Positions 50,427-60,345 of a stretch of 64,000 nucleotides of DNA are shown here, in pieces; within the stretch, counting starts at the first letter, position 1, and each line of letters opens with the position of its first letter. The position numbers and the translations under genes were made by a program. Source of the stretch: Legionella santicrucis (lineage in GTDB: Bacteria; Pseudomonadota; Gammaproteobacteria; Legionellales; Legionellaceae); assembly GCF_001468135.1 (NCBI RefSeq), contig NZ_LNYU01000091.1, positions 287,850 to 351,849 of the forward strand. Direction: 5' to 3'. The notes below the pieces were generated by a model. The model had not been told where the DNA came from and searched no databases. It saw only the letters and a list, made by a program, of their open reading frames with translations.

Positions 50427-51806
50427 TTATTTAAAATCGTCTGGTAATATTCCTTTTAATCCAGGTATACCACCAATTCCACGCATCATTTTTTGCATTC
50501 CACCAGGTTTAGTAAACTTTTTCATCATTTTTTGCATTTGCTCAAATTGCTTTAATAACTTATTTACATCCTGTATCTGTGTTCCTGAGCCTTGTGCAAT
50601 TCTCTTTTTACGAGAACCGACAATAATTTTAGGAATACGCCGTTCTTTTGGAGTCATCGAATTAATAATAGCAATAGTTTGTGCCATAGCTTTTTCACTA
50701 ACTTGCTTCATTGCTTGCTGAGGCATCATTTGACTCACACCAGGTAACTTACTCATCATTCCAGCAATACCACCCATATTATTCATTTGCAGTAGTTGTT
50801 GCTTAAAATCTTCCAAATCAAAGCTCTTCCCTTTTTTTAATTTTTTAGCAAGTTTTTCACTGGCTTGCTTGTCTGCTTTACGCTCAACTTCTTCAATTAA
50901 GGTAAGAATATCACCCATACCAAGAATTCTTGAAGCAACGCGCTCGGGATGAAATGGCTCTAGTGCATCTACTTTTTCACCACTACCAATAAATTTAATG
51001 GGGCGCCCAGTAATTTGTTTTACAGAAAGAGCGGCACCACCTCGAGCATCCCCATCTGTTTTAGTTAAGATAACCCCTGTTAATGGAAGTGCCTCATGAA
51101 ATGCTTTTGCAGTATTCGCAGCATCTTGTCCAGTCATGCTGTCTACAACAAATAGAGTTTCAATTGGGTTTACTGCTTGATGTAATTCTTTGATTTCGGC
51201 CATCATATCAGTATCAATATGCAAACGGCCTGCAGTATCAATGAGCAATACATCCATATATTGTTTTTTGGCAGCCTCCAAAGCTTTACGAGCAATCGTT
51301 AATGGCTGTTCATTAACTTCTGCGGGGAAGAAGGTAACGCCTATTTGTTCTGCCAATACCTTAAGCTGCTGAATTGCGGCAGGTCGATAAACGTCGACAC
51401 TAACAACCATTACCTTTTTATTTTCTGATTCTTTTAAATAGCGCGCTAGTTTTGCAGTGCTTGTCGTTTTACCTGAGCCTTGTAATCCTGCCATTAAAAA
51501 TATAGCTGGAGGTTGGGTCTTAAAGTTGAGCTCGGCACGCTCATCACCCATGACATGCACTAATTCGTCATGTACAATTTTAACAAAAGCTTGATCAGGA
51601 TTTAAATGAGTTAAAACTTCTTGCCCTAAAGCATTTTGTTTTACTTGCTCTATAAATTCTTTAATAACGGGTAAGGCAACATCTGCTTCAAGCAGTGAAA
51701 GTCTGACTTCACGCAAAGCGTGTTGTACATTCTCTTCAGTTAATCGACCTAACCCTCGTAAATTTTTAAAGGTACGGGTTAAACGTTCAGTTAAGGTTTC
51801 AAACAT
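50427..51806 (-). CDS. ffh: Signal recognition particle protein Ffh
   Basis: 459 residues. With 4.5S RNA, Ffh targets nascent inner-membrane proteins to FtsY. N domain (1-85), GTPase domain with G1 AGLQGSGKTTSTAKLA, DVYRPAAIQQLKVLAEQ, DTAGRLHIDT, TKTDGDARGG, and the Met-rich M domain (about 295-440, with QLLQMNNMGGIAGMMSKLPG and KKRIAQGSGTQIQDVNKLLK). The start is clear. The 5S-family RNA gene for SRP is not in the window. Confidence 0.97.
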   Translation of the reverse strand: MFETLTERLTRTFKNLRGLGRLTEENVQHALREVRLSLLEADVALPVIKEFIEQVKQNALGQEVLTHLNPDQAFVKIVHDELVHVMGDERAELNFKTQPPAIFLMAGLQGSGKTTSTAKLARYLKESENKKVMVVSVDVYRPAAIQQLKVLAEQIGVTFFPAEVNEQPLTIARKALEAAKKQYMDVLLIDTAGRLHIDTDMMAEIKELHQAVNPIETLFVVDSMTGQDAANTAKAFHEALPLTGVILTKTDGDARGGAALSVKQITGRPIKFIGSGEKVDALEPFHPERVASRILGMGDILTLIEEVERKADKQASEKLAKKLKKGKSFDLEDFKQQLLQMNNMGGIAGMMSKLPGVSQMMPQQAMKQVSEKAMAQTIAIINSMTPKERRIPKIIVGSRKKRIAQGSGTQIQDVNKLLKQFEQMQKMMKKFTKPGGMQKMMRGIGGIPGLKGILPDDFK

Positions 51807-52095
51807 AATGTACGGCCCAAAAAAACATTCACTATAGCATAGAGAGGCGATGGTATGAAACTAGCAAATACTGTTTTTATGCAGCCCTATTGATTAGCAT
51901 AACGTTAAGAAAAAATGCAGAGATTTTCTGACTAAATCATGCTATTTTACAAGACACTCGATATGTAGGTTTCATAATAATTAAAATTTAGGAACATTTT
52001 GTTTATTTGTTGCCCTATTATTAAGGGTTCCTTAAGCTTATTTTTTATATAATAAAGCTTCTGCAAGCCCCAAAAAACTGCACTGAAGGACTGCG

Positions 52096-53502
52096 ATGAT
52101 TGAGAAAAAACATTCACTAACAATTTTCAGTTTGACTATGATTACAGTTGGATCTGTAGATAGCATACGTAATTTACCTGCAACAGCCTTATTTGGTAGT
52201 CAATTAATCTTTTATTTTTTTCTAGGCGCATTATTTTTTCTAATTCCTACTGCCTTAGTTTCAGCTGAATTAGCCTCAGGATGGGCAAAACAGGGAGGAA
52301 TTTATATTTGGGTCAAACAAGCATTTGGAAAAAAAATGGGCTTTTTAGCCATTTGGTTACAATGGATAGAAAATGTCATTTGGTATCCAACAATCCTATC
52401 TTTTGTTGCAGGAACTATTGGCTATTTAATTAATCCAGCATTGACGAGTAATCCTTATTTTCTATGGGCTGTCATTGTCAGTTCATTTTGGGGTACTACG
52501 ATACTAAATCTACGAGGTATGAAATCTTCTGCCATGTTTAGTAATTTATGTTCTCTTGCTGGTTTATTATTGCCTATGTCATTAATTATTGGTCTAGGCT
52601 TAGTTTGGATGACTCAAGGCAATCCGTTACAGATTCAATTTGATATTCCAAGTATTGTGCCACACTTAGAAGATAAATCCATGTGGGTATCTCTTACCGC
52701 AATTATTATGTCCTTCTGCGGTATAGAAATCGCTACGGTTCATGCGAATGATGTAAAAAATCCGCAACATGCTTTTCCCAAAGTTTTAATTTATTCAGTA
52801 GGAATTATTTTGAGTACCTTAATTCTTGGCTCTTTAGCTATTGCAATTGTTTTACCTGGAAAAGACATTAACTTAGTAGCAGGAATTATGCAGGCATTTG
52901 AAGCATTTTTTTCAAGTTATCATATGTCTTGGATGATGCCCGTAGTGGCAGTCATGTTAGTTTTAGGAGGACTTGGGGGAGTAAGCAACTGGATTATTGC
53001 ACCTACGAAAGGATTATTAGTTGCTGCCGAGGATGGAAACTTACCTGATTATTTCCAACGTACTAATGCAAAGGGAGCTCCCGCAGTTATGTTATATACT
53101 CAAGCCACCATTGTTACTGTGCTCTCAGGATTATTTTTGTTTATGCCTAGTGTGAATGGATCTTATTGGCTATTAACAGCATTGGCGGCTCAATTGTACA
53201 TGCTAATGTATTTTATTATGTTTATAGCTGCAATTAAATTACGTCTGTCAGAACCTGAGCATCATCGACCCTTTAAAATTCCTGGTGGATTAGCCGGAAT
53301 GCTATTTGTAGCAGGCATAGGTATTATTGGTGTATGCGCTACTTTAGGAGTAAGTTTTATTCCACCAGAGGGTATTAATGTAGGTAGTTTAGTCCGTTAT
53401 GAATTGACTCTAATTGGGGGGTTAATTTTAATGTGTTCGCCACCCTTTATAAGTTCATGGATACAAGGGAAAACAACAGAAATGGAGCCCATTTTGGATT
53501 AA
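52096..53502 (+). CDS. APC-family amino acid transporter/antiporter
   Basis: 468 residues with 12 hydrophobic segments. The N-terminal pattern FSLTMITVGSVDSIRNLPAT, then IPTALVSAELASGWAKQGGI and WVKQAFGKKMGFLAIWLQWI, resembles the glutamate:GABA-antiporter branch of the APC superfamily. It is an inner-membrane transporter; Legionella relies on amino acids, but the substrate cannot be read. AAGGA precedes the ATG. Divergent from ffh. Confidence 0.85.
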   Translation: MIEKKHSLTIFSLTMITVGSVDSIRNLPATALFGSQLIFYFFLGALFFLIPTALVSAELASGWAKQGGIYIWVKQAFGKKMGFLAIWLQWIENVIWYPTILSFVAGTIGYLINPALTSNPYFLWAVIVSSFWGTTILNLRGMKSSAMFSNLCSLAGLLLPMSLIIGLGLVWMTQGNPLQIQFDIPSIVPHLEDKSMWVSLTAIIMSFCGIEIATVHANDVKNPQHAFPKVLIYSVGIILSTLILGSLAIAIVLPGKDINLVAGIMQAFEAFFSSYHMSWMMPVVAVMLVLGGLGGVSNWIIAPTKGLLVAAEDGNLPDYFQRTNAKGAPAVMLYTQATIVTVLSGLFLFMPSVNGSYWLLTALAAQLYMLMYFIMFIAAIKLRLSEPEHHRPFKIPGGLAGMLFVAGIGIIGVCATLGVSFIPPEGINVGSLVRYELTLIGGLILMCSPPFISSWIQGKTTEMEPILD

Positions 53503-53519
53503 GCAGGGTCTTTATTGCT

Positions 53520-54050
53520 ATGTTACTTGAACCCGATGAGTTGCTCAATCAATTAATTGATCGACTCCCTGAGTTAGAATGGAAAATAAATAGTTTAGGC
53601 ATGCCTTTTTTAAGTCATCGCTTACCTAGAGGATTATTTCGTACTACTTCAGAGTCAACTGCTGCAATGTTTATTGCTGAAATTAAAGCAGACATACATG
53701 CATTATCCAAACAAACGAACAAACGTAGTGCCTTTTACTTAGCGGAATGTATTCGTCAAAAGATCAATGTGTTAGTGGTCTTATGCCAAATACATCATCG
53801 AAAAAAGGAGCCCGAGGGAAAAAATTATTTTGGCATCAAAATGTTAGGTACCCGGCAACAATGGATAAATGATCTTGAAATAGAAATCAAAGCTTTATCG
53901 ACCCAACAGCAAGCAATGATAAAAAGTTTAGCACAATTACAGCATCGACAAGACTCTAATTCACTTTTGAATTTAAAAGCTGAATTAGGAGAAGTCGAAC
54001 GACGTTTAACGGTAGCAAAAGAAACATTAAATCGAGCTGTCTCCTTCTAG
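53520..54050 (+). CDS. PriC-like primosomal replication protein (tentative)
   Basis: 176 residues from ATG 53520, close to the 175 of E. coli PriC; the in-frame start at 53433 would overlap the transporter. Mostly helical and basic, with FDxxLF-like LPRGLFRTTSESTAAMFIAE, LAECIRQKINVLVVLCQIHH, and a long C-terminal coiled coil (LLNLKAELGEVERRLTVAKE). This fits the PriC layout, in which the protein helps reload DnaB at stalled forks, but the match is from general pattern only. It starts 17 bases after the transporter stop. Confidence 0.5.
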   Translation: MLLEPDELLNQLIDRLPELEWKINSLGMPFLSHRLPRGLFRTTSESTAAMFIAEIKADIHALSKQTNKRSAFYLAECIRQKINVLVVLCQIHHRKKEPEGKNYFGIKMLGTRQQWINDLEIEIKALSTQQQAMIKSLAQLQHRQDSNSLLNLKAELGEVERRLTVAKETLNRAVSF

Positions 54051-54220
54051 AAAAAAACTCATTGTTTTTTATAGAACGGTTATCTGAGATCTTTTTCTAA
54101 ATTAAGTAATGAGTTAAATTAGGAGCGCCTATTTGGCCTTACATTAAAATAATTACTTAACCTTACTATGTTGTTATGTTACCCCATAAGAATGAGTAAT
54201 TAAAAAAGGAGCTCTTTCAA

Positions 54221-54562
54221 ATGTCAGATAAATTTACTCATATTACTAAAGATATCAGCACTCAATTAGCTAAAATGCGCAAAGAAATGCCAGAAGTAAT
54301 GTCTGGATTTTCAGCCCTAGCTCAAGCTGCAACTAAAGATGGTGCTTTAGATAAAAAAACTAAAGAATTAATTGCTATGGCTTTAGCTGTTGCAAAACAA
54401 TGTCCCGGTTGCATTGGCTTCCACTCTCAAACTTTAATAAAACTACAAGCTACTCGCGAAGAACTTTTAGAAACCTTGGGAATGGCTGTTTACATGGGAG
54501 GTGGACCATCTCTAATGTACGCAGCAGAAGCTTTAGAAGCATTTGATGAGTTTAGTAAATAA
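54221..54562 (+). CDS. Carboxymuconolactone decarboxylase/AhpD-like protein
   Basis: 113 residues; AAGGAGC precedes the ATG. Single CMD domain with the redox motif VAKQCPGCIGFHSQTLIKLQ (CxxC plus His, as in AhpD) followed by ATREELLETLGMAVYMGGGP. Likely a peroxidase-related thiol protein in the cytoplasm. It stands alone between the PriC-like gene and a strong terminator. Confidence 0.9.
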   Translation: MSDKFTHITKDISTQLAKMRKEMPEVMSGFSALAQAATKDGALDKKTKELIAMALAVAKQCPGCIGFHSQTLIKLQATREELLETLGMAVYMGGGPSLMYAAEALEAFDEFSK

Positions 54563-54585
54563 AATAGAATCTTTATAAAGCAAAA

Positions 54586-54635
54586 GAGTGGCTAAGATTT
54601 TCCGCTATAAAAATCTTAGCCACTCCTCTTTTTTT
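54586..54635. terminator. Bidirectional-type terminator after the AhpD-like gene
   Basis: GAGTGGCTAAGATTTT (54586-54601), loop CCGCTATA, and its perfect complement (54610-54625), then CTC and seven or more T. The 16-bp stem and the T-run on the plus side make this a strong terminator; the opposite side has AAAAG leading in, so it may also serve fadH, which ends at 54693. Confidence 0.9.
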
Positions 54636-54692
54636 ACAGACAGTTATGAATCCATAACAAACCTGTTCTTTGATTAGGATTAACCAATTACC

Positions 54693-56723
54693 TCAAATCA
54701 GAGCAGCTAAACGACACGCTTGATCAATAGCATGGCGTGCATCCAACTCCAATGCTTTATACGCTCCGCCTACTAAATGGACAATTTTTTTTGCCTCTTT
54801 TAACGGGGTAAACAGTTCCATTAACTCGACTTGTCCGGCACAGATCACCACTGTATCAACCGCTATAACTTGGGAGGTTTCATCAATGCGTATGTGTAAC
54901 CCTTGATCATCAATAGCATCATAACTCACCCCAGAAATCATTTTAACATGCTTGTGTTTTAGACTTGCGCGATGAATCCAACCGGTTGTTTTTCCCAAGC
55001 GTTTACCCATTTTTTCATTTTTGCGCTGTAATAAATAAACTTCACGTGGGCTGGGCGTACTTTCAGGAGGCTTAATCCCACCTCGATATTTGCCATATAC
55101 ATCAATACCCCATTCATTATAAAACTGTTCTTTAGAAGCCTGATGTTCATGAGTTAAAAATTCAGCTACATCAAAACCAATCCCGCCCGCGCCAATGATT
55201 GCAACTCGCTTACCTGCTTCCTTTTTTCCAGTAATTACATCAATATAACTGGCGACGCTGGGATGATCGATGCCTGGAATTTCTGGAATTCGCGGCTTAA
55301 TGCCACTCGCCAAAACTACTTCATCAAAATCCAGCAAATGCTCCACTGTTGCTTCTGTATTTAAGTGAATTGTTACCTCAAATTTCTGTAATTGATAAGT
55401 AAAATAATCCAGTGTGTGTTGAAAAATTTCTTTGCCTGGGATTTTTTTTGCTAAATTAAATTGTCCACCTAGTTGCGCATTCTTTTCAAATAAAGTTACC
55501 TTATGCCCACGTTCAGCAGCAACCGCGGCAAAAGCCAACCCTGCAGGACCAGAACCTACTACAGCAACTGATTTGGGTTCTGCAGTAACCTCATAAACCA
55601 ATTCAGTTTCATTACATGCTCGAGGATTCACCAAGCAAGAGGCAGTTTTGTTCACGAAAACGCGATCAAGGCAAGCCTGATTGCATGCGATGCATACATT
55701 GATTGCTTCACTTTCACCTTTTTTGGCTTTTTCCGCAAATAAAGGATCTGCCAAAAAAGGTCTGGCCATAGAGATCATATCAGCAACGCCTGACTCAATT
55801 AATTGATTGGCTAATTCCGGGGTATTAATACGATTAGAAGTAATCACAGGTATTTTCACTTCTGGTTTTAAATGCTGGGTTAAATGAGTAAATGCAGCTT
55901 CAGGAACCATAGTTGCAATAGTCGGAATCCGTGCCTCATGCCAGCCAATACCCGTATTAATTAAAGTTGCACCAGCCTCTTCTATGGCTTTAGCAAGAAT
56001 CACAATTTCTTCCCAATTACTACCGTTAGCAATTAAATCAAGCATGGACAAACGAAAAATTATAATAAATTTCTCACCCACTGCTTCGCGTACTCCCCGT
56101 ACTATTTCAATAGGAAAACGAATACGATTACTATAACTACCACCCCATTCATCTTGACGTTGGTTGGTATGAGTAACAATGAACTGATTGATTAAATAGC
56201 CTTCACTACCCATAATTTCAATCCCATCATAACCAGCCAATTGAGCAAGTCGGGCACAACGGGCAAAATGTTTGATGGTTTTTTTAATTCGATATTTACT
56301 CATTACCCAGGGTTTAAATGGGCTAATCGGTGATTTGATTCCGCTAGGAGCAACAATAAAAGGATGAAAACCATAACGTCCAGCATGTAAGGCCTGCAGA
56401 ATAATTTTGCCTCCTGCCTCATGCACTGTATGAGTGATTAATTCATGCCGTTGTTGTTCTTTGCTGTTTGTCAATTTAGCAGAAAAAGGAGCCAAACGCC
56501 CTGCTCGATCTGGTGCAAAACCACCAGTGGTAATTAATCCTACACCGCCAAGAGCTCTTTCTCTGTAAAATTGGGCTAACCGATTTAAACTGTCCTTATC
56601 TTCTTCAAGACCAGTATGCATCGATCCCATTAATAAACGATTTTTTAATTGAGTAAAACCTAAATCCAAAGACTGAAATAAGGCTTTAAACGGAGTGTTA
56701 TCAATTCTCAATTCCATGAGCAT
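54693..56723 (-). CDS. fadH: 2,4-dienoyl-CoA reductase, FadH type
   Basis: 676 residues (674 if the next ATG is used). It reduces 2,4-dienoyl-CoA from unsaturated fatty acids with NADPH through FMN, a 4Fe-4S cluster and FAD. Domains: N-terminal Old-Yellow-Enzyme TIM barrel (about 1-330, with LQALHAGRYGFHPFIVAPSG and DGIEIMGSEGYLINQFIVTH), cluster cysteines in CIACNQACLDRVFVNKTASC (about 345-365), then FAD domain with VAVVGSGPAGLAFAAVAAER and NADP domain with VAIIGAGGIGFDVAEFLTHE. Full length and intact. Confidence 0.94.
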   Translation of the reverse strand: MLMELRIDNTPFKALFQSLDLGFTQLKNRLLMGSMHTGLEEDKDSLNRLAQFYRERALGGVGLITTGGFAPDRAGRLAPFSAKLTNSKEQQRHELITHTVHEAGGKIILQALHAGRYGFHPFIVAPSGIKSPISPFKPWVMSKYRIKKTIKHFARCARLAQLAGYDGIEIMGSEGYLINQFIVTHTNQRQDEWGGSYSNRIRFPIEIVRGVREAVGEKFIIIFRLSMLDLIANGSNWEEIVILAKAIEEAGATLINTGIGWHEARIPTIATMVPEAAFTHLTQHLKPEVKIPVITSNRINTPELANQLIESGVADMISMARPFLADPLFAEKAKKGESEAINVCIACNQACLDRVFVNKTASCLVNPRACNETELVYEVTAEPKSVAVVGSGPAGLAFAAVAAERGHKVTLFEKNAQLGGQFNLAKKIPGKEIFQHTLDYFTYQLQKFEVTIHLNTEATVEHLLDFDEVVLASGIKPRIPEIPGIDHPSVASYIDVITGKKEAGKRVAIIGAGGIGFDVAEFLTHEHQASKEQFYNEWGIDVYGKYRGGIKPPESTPSPREVYLLQRKNEKMGKRLGKTTGWIHRASLKHKHVKMISGVSYDAIDDQGLHIRIDETSQVIAVDTVVICAGQVELMELFTPLKEAKKIVHLVGGAYKALELDARHAIDQACRLAALI

Positions 56724-56812
56724 TTCGCCAAAAACTTCAAAATAAAAAGTATAAACCCTGTTTGAAGCTTTTTACAGAGAATTAATTAACAACTTTAAAG
56801 TTATAAAGAAAA

Positions 56813-57718
56813 CTATTCTATTTTGAGAGGTGTCTTGTAAGTTATAGAAGGCCCTGCTTGAGAACGGCTAGCAATAAAAGCACCAAATAAAGTAATACTG
56901 CATCCAATCAAAGAAAGAAGTGAAGGTTGTTCATGTAATAATAAAAATCCCATTAAAGTAGATACAATAGGAAGTGCATATAAAGTAATAGAAGCTTTGG
57001 AAGCGGATAAATATTTCAATGCATATCCCCAAGCCAGATAAGCAATGGCTGCGGGGAAAATTCCCATATAAACAACTGCTATGGTAGTCTGAATATTGGC
57101 AATCTTGATTTGCAGCAGTAAATCAGGTAGAAAAATAACCAACAATAAAGTCCCACCCCACATTACCCAAGCAATAATCGCAACTGGATGATAAACACGT
57201 ACAAATTGCTTTTGCACAATTGTTAAAATAGCGCCCATTAAAGCAGAAATTAAAATCGCTAAAACGCCTTGTTGCATTCCTGGAACTGACTGTTCGCCAA
57301 CCATTAATAGCACCAGACCTAATATACTAATTAAGATACCATACCAAACACTACGGTTTAGTTTTTCTTGCAAAAAGATAAGCGATAAAACCACGGTCAT
57401 CACAGGCATAAAACCAATCACAAAGCTGGCTATCCCCGCAGAAACACTAAGTTCACCATAATTTAAACAAATATTATAAATGCCTATTCCAGCCATTCCT
57501 GCAATAAGCAACTGGATACGATCTTTCCATGCAACTCGTTTTTTTATGCCTAAGCTATAGTAAATAATTAAAAGACAAAGTGATGCGATCATAAATCGCA
57601 ATAGTGCAAGTGCTCCTGGCGAATAATCTGCTAATCCTATTCGTATTCCAATAAATGCTGAAGCCCACAAGATAATTGCAATAATAACAACAAAAACCAC
57701 TTTGAAAGACTGCATCAT
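56813..57718 (-). CDS. EamA/DMT-family transporter
   Basis: 301 residues with ten membrane helices arranged as two EamA repeats (about 5-140 and 150-290); WASAFIGIRIGLADYSPGAL in the first and FPAAIAYLAWGYALKYLSAS in the second are typical. Inner-membrane metabolite exporter of unknown substrate. Monocistronic. Confidence 0.88.
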   Translation of the reverse strand: MMQSFKVVFVVIIAIILWASAFIGIRIGLADYSPGALALLRFMIASLCLLIIYYSLGIKKRVAWKDRIQLLIAGMAGIGIYNICLNYGELSVSAGIASFVIGFMPVMTVVLSLIFLQEKLNRSVWYGILISILGLVLLMVGEQSVPGMQQGVLAILISALMGAILTIVQKQFVRVYHPVAIIAWVMWGGTLLLVIFLPDLLLQIKIANIQTTIAVVYMGIFPAAIAYLAWGYALKYLSASKASITLYALPIVSTLMGFLLLHEQPSLLSLIGCSITLFGAFIASRSQAGPSITYKTPLKIE

Positions 57719-57907
57719 TTACATCCGTACAAAATAAATGTACTTATTTTAGCAGAATTTAGAATAACGTTGGTATAAATGAGCCATTTCACCAACATAC
57801 TTAATATACAAACATTGAGTTTTTGTTGCAGTAAAGGCTCTTGGGTAAAATCATCCATTATTCAATCTTTGAAAAGAAAAAGGGAATAATAAAAAAGTTA
57901 ATACTTA

Positions 57908-58993
57908 TCAATCATTCAGAAACTCACAGAGTAATCGTTGGAAATGATGAGTTCCCTGTTCTTTTGTGGCTGAAAATCGCCCTGAATCATAAAAGCGTGA
58001 ACGAATTCCTTTTTGAACTGATTCAACCACAGCCTCATCCTCACGCTCAACCTTATCCAAATCACCACCTGCACCTTTACCTAATTTAGTCTCATCCAGG
58101 ACATAAGTTAAAAACGATACTTTAGTCAATTCAGGTCCTAATGGTTTTACTACATTTACTGAACATCCCCAAGGATAAAAATTAAGCATTGTATTAGGAA
58201 AAATCCAGTAGTAATAAGCAGCTACTTGTTTTCCATAGTCTGGTGAGTCTTTTGGCAAAATAAAATGTTCCTCACCGTGGCTCGCTAAAGCCAATTGTAA
58301 ATTACAATAACGATAAAGTTCTGTTGTATAAGTGGAGCAATCAATCACTTGTCTCAATGAATGATGCACAAATGGGATATGCAGTGCCTCAAGATAATTT
58401 TCACAGTATAATGCCCAATGAGCTTTGACGAGATAATCGCGCGAGCAATTACTATCAAGACGCATTTTTTCCATAGGTAACCAGAAAAGACGCTCTTTAA
58501 TATCACTAAAAACTTCACTAAAAGACACTTTCGGGGCTAAAGAAGCAAAAAGAAATGGCTCAAAACAATCAAATGAAATCTGCGCTAAACTATCTTTTGT
58601 TGATGGAAAATTACACGTTTTCTCAAATCCAGGCATGTGCAAAAATTCACCACAAAGATTAAATCTTCGACCATGATAAGAACATTTTATTTTTTCTGCT
58701 GAGCAAGGAGCATCAATAAGAAGATTACCTCTATGGGTACAAACATTACTTAGGCAATGCAGTTTATTCTGTTCATCACGAACGAATAATAAAGGCTCAT
58801 CGAGTAGTCCTGGTAATAAAGTAAAAGGAACAAGTTGTTTATTCAAACGTAAGCTTTCAGTACTGAAACAAAACTGCCATGTTTTTGCAAATATTTTTTC
58901 TTTTACTTGCTCATACCAATCTAAAGAAGTATAAAAATGTGCGGGTAAAGTAGATGCTTTTTCGATATCTGGATCGACAAACAGCTTATTCAT
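57908..58993 (-). CDS. Rieske non-heme iron oxygenase (aromatic-ring-hydroxylating alpha subunit-like)
   Basis: 361 residues from ATG 58993, which has AAGGA 8 bases upstream; an in-frame extension to 59098 has no site. The Rieske cluster ligands are Cys85-x-His87 in SNVCTHRGN and Cys104/His107 in KCSYHGRRFNL. The mononuclear iron site is ENYLEALHIPFVHHSL (Glu202, His205, His210). These oxygenases are membrane-free and use an electron-transfer partner, which is not encoded nearby. Choline/betaine-type demethylases share this single-subunit plan; the substrate is unknown. Confidence 0.85.
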   Translation of the reverse strand: MNKLFVDPDIEKASTLPAHFYTSLDWYEQVKEKIFAKTWQFCFSTESLRLNKQLVPFTLLPGLLDEPLLFVRDEQNKLHCLSNVCTHRGNLLIDAPCSAEKIKCSYHGRRFNLCGEFLHMPGFEKTCNFPSTKDSLAQISFDCFEPFLFASLAPKVSFSEVFSDIKERLFWLPMEKMRLDSNCSRDYLVKAHWALYCENYLEALHIPFVHHSLRQVIDCSTYTTELYRYCNLQLALASHGEEHFILPKDSPDYGKQVAAYYYWIFPNTMLNFYPWGCSVNVVKPLGPELTKVSFLTYVLDETKLGKGAGGDLDKVEREDEAVVESVQKGIRSRFYDSGRFSATKEQGTHHFQRLLCEFLND

Positions 58994-59349
58994 AACCAAT
59001 GTCCTTATAGATACTTTTGTCCTTACTTCATTAATGTGAACTCGACAATAAAAATACATCATGTTTATATCGAACTGCCCCTGCTCCTTCCATATCAATC
59101 AACGCATCCTACTTTGTTAGGGCAAGCATCATCATACCGTTATCAGCAAAATTCTCAGGGCGTTTATTCATAACACATTGACAGGATCATATTCAACAAG
59201 AAAAAAGAGCATTCCTCTTGCGCGTTAGAATCGCTTTAAAAAGGATTTTTTTTGAAACATGAAGACTAATCGCAGTCAATTTGCAAAAAATCTTGGCATT
59301 TGCGTTTTTATAAACTACTTTTAAATAAGGGCCTACAGAGGATAATTTG

Positions 59350-60192
59350 ATGGATGACCCTTTTTCTGCGCTTAAAACAGCATTAGAGTCCGCATTTCAT
59401 TCCGTACCAACGAGAAACGGTAAATATACTTATCCTGAAATCCAGCATTTAAAAGAAGCCTGCGTCAATTACAACATGGGGCAAAAAGTAACGTTTATTC
59501 ATTTGGTAAAAGCAATAGGAGCAGCATTGCCTCACTTTGAGAAACTAAGAGTTAATTTCGAAGCTGTAAAAACTTCGCTTGATTTAATGGCGGCAGCACA
59601 TCAAATGCCCCGAGTTAATTGGGATAAATTTTTGCCTCACTCTAAGACTTCATCAAGATTTCCCTTTAATGCCCTAGCTGTTAAGCAGCAAGATGCTGAA
59701 CTTATCCCTTGGCTAAATATCCAATCAGGAAAAGTATTCACCCAATTTGCATCAAGTGAACAAACTCTTATCTTAATTGCACATAGAGAGCATCTTGGCT
59801 TTAGTCAAAAATTAAGAGCACATTTAGAAAAAGATCCAGGGTTTTTATCCCGTTTGATTATGAAATCAGAAAGTGATTTCATTAAAATTGCTAATACGCG
59901 TCTCATCCTTTACTTAACTGATGAACAGATAGCTAGCGCAATAATCAAGTACTTACCTAATTTGCTACAAGAATGCCCAAACACATTCATGCAAGTAGAG
60001 CAATTAGTGGATAAAATCAATGAAATATTATCTAACGGGCGCTCTATTTCGACTCTTTTGCGTAATGCGGAAGCCAAATCAATTTTGGAAGGTTCGGAAT
60101 TTTTTCGTATCTATCAAACAGATGAATACAAAAATCGCCAGCAACCACCAATACTCACAGCCGAAGAGGATCATTTAAAGCCTAAATTATAA
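59350..60192 (+). CDS. Unknown protein, possible effector
   Basis: 280 residues from ATG 59350 (TTG directly before is in frame); GAGGA lies 9 bases upstream. No family recognised. Helical, with no signal peptide or membrane segment: DDPFSALKTALESAFHSVPT, then FIHLVKAIGAALPHFEKLRV, and a C-terminal end QQPPILTAEEDHLKPKL with acidic residues close to the terminus. It stands alone between the Rieske gene and mdh. Confidence 0.65.
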   Translation: MDDPFSALKTALESAFHSVPTRNGKYTYPEIQHLKEACVNYNMGQKVTFIHLVKAIGAALPHFEKLRVNFEAVKTSLDLMAAAHQMPRVNWDKFLPHSKTSSRFPFNALAVKQQDAELIPWLNIQSGKVFTQFASSEQTLILIAHREHLGFSQKLRAHLEKDPGFLSRLIMKSESDFIKIANTRLILYLTDEQIASAIIKYLPNLLQECPNTFMQVEQLVDKINEILSNGRSISTLLRNAEAKSILEGSEFFRIYQTDEYKNRQQPPILTAEEDHLKPKL

Positions 60193-60243
60193 ATCCAACT
60201 CTATGCCCACACATCCACAGAGGCTGATAATCTTGAGAAAACT

Positions 60244-60274
60244 CTATATCCCGTGAACAAATCACAGGATATAG
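60244..60274. terminator. Likely terminator between the unknown gene and mdh
   Basis: CTATATCCCGTGA (60244-60256) and TCACAGGATATAG (60262-60274) form a 13-bp stem with one C-A mismatch and a 5-base loop. It lies between the convergent stops at 60192 and 60346; on the minus strand it is followed by AGAGTTTTCTC. Confidence 0.55.
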
Positions 60275-60345
60275 AAAATAAGAGTCAGAGAACCTCATTT
60301 AATTTAAGCTTCACTTTCATACAATACCCGAATTAGAAATAATTT

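Noticed and set aside
57841..58089. 82-codon plus-strand frame ending in a His/Pro-rich repeat
   Set aside because: It overlaps the end of the Rieske gene on the other strand, and the His/Pro repeat is the antisense of its Gly/Glu/Asp-rich C-terminus.
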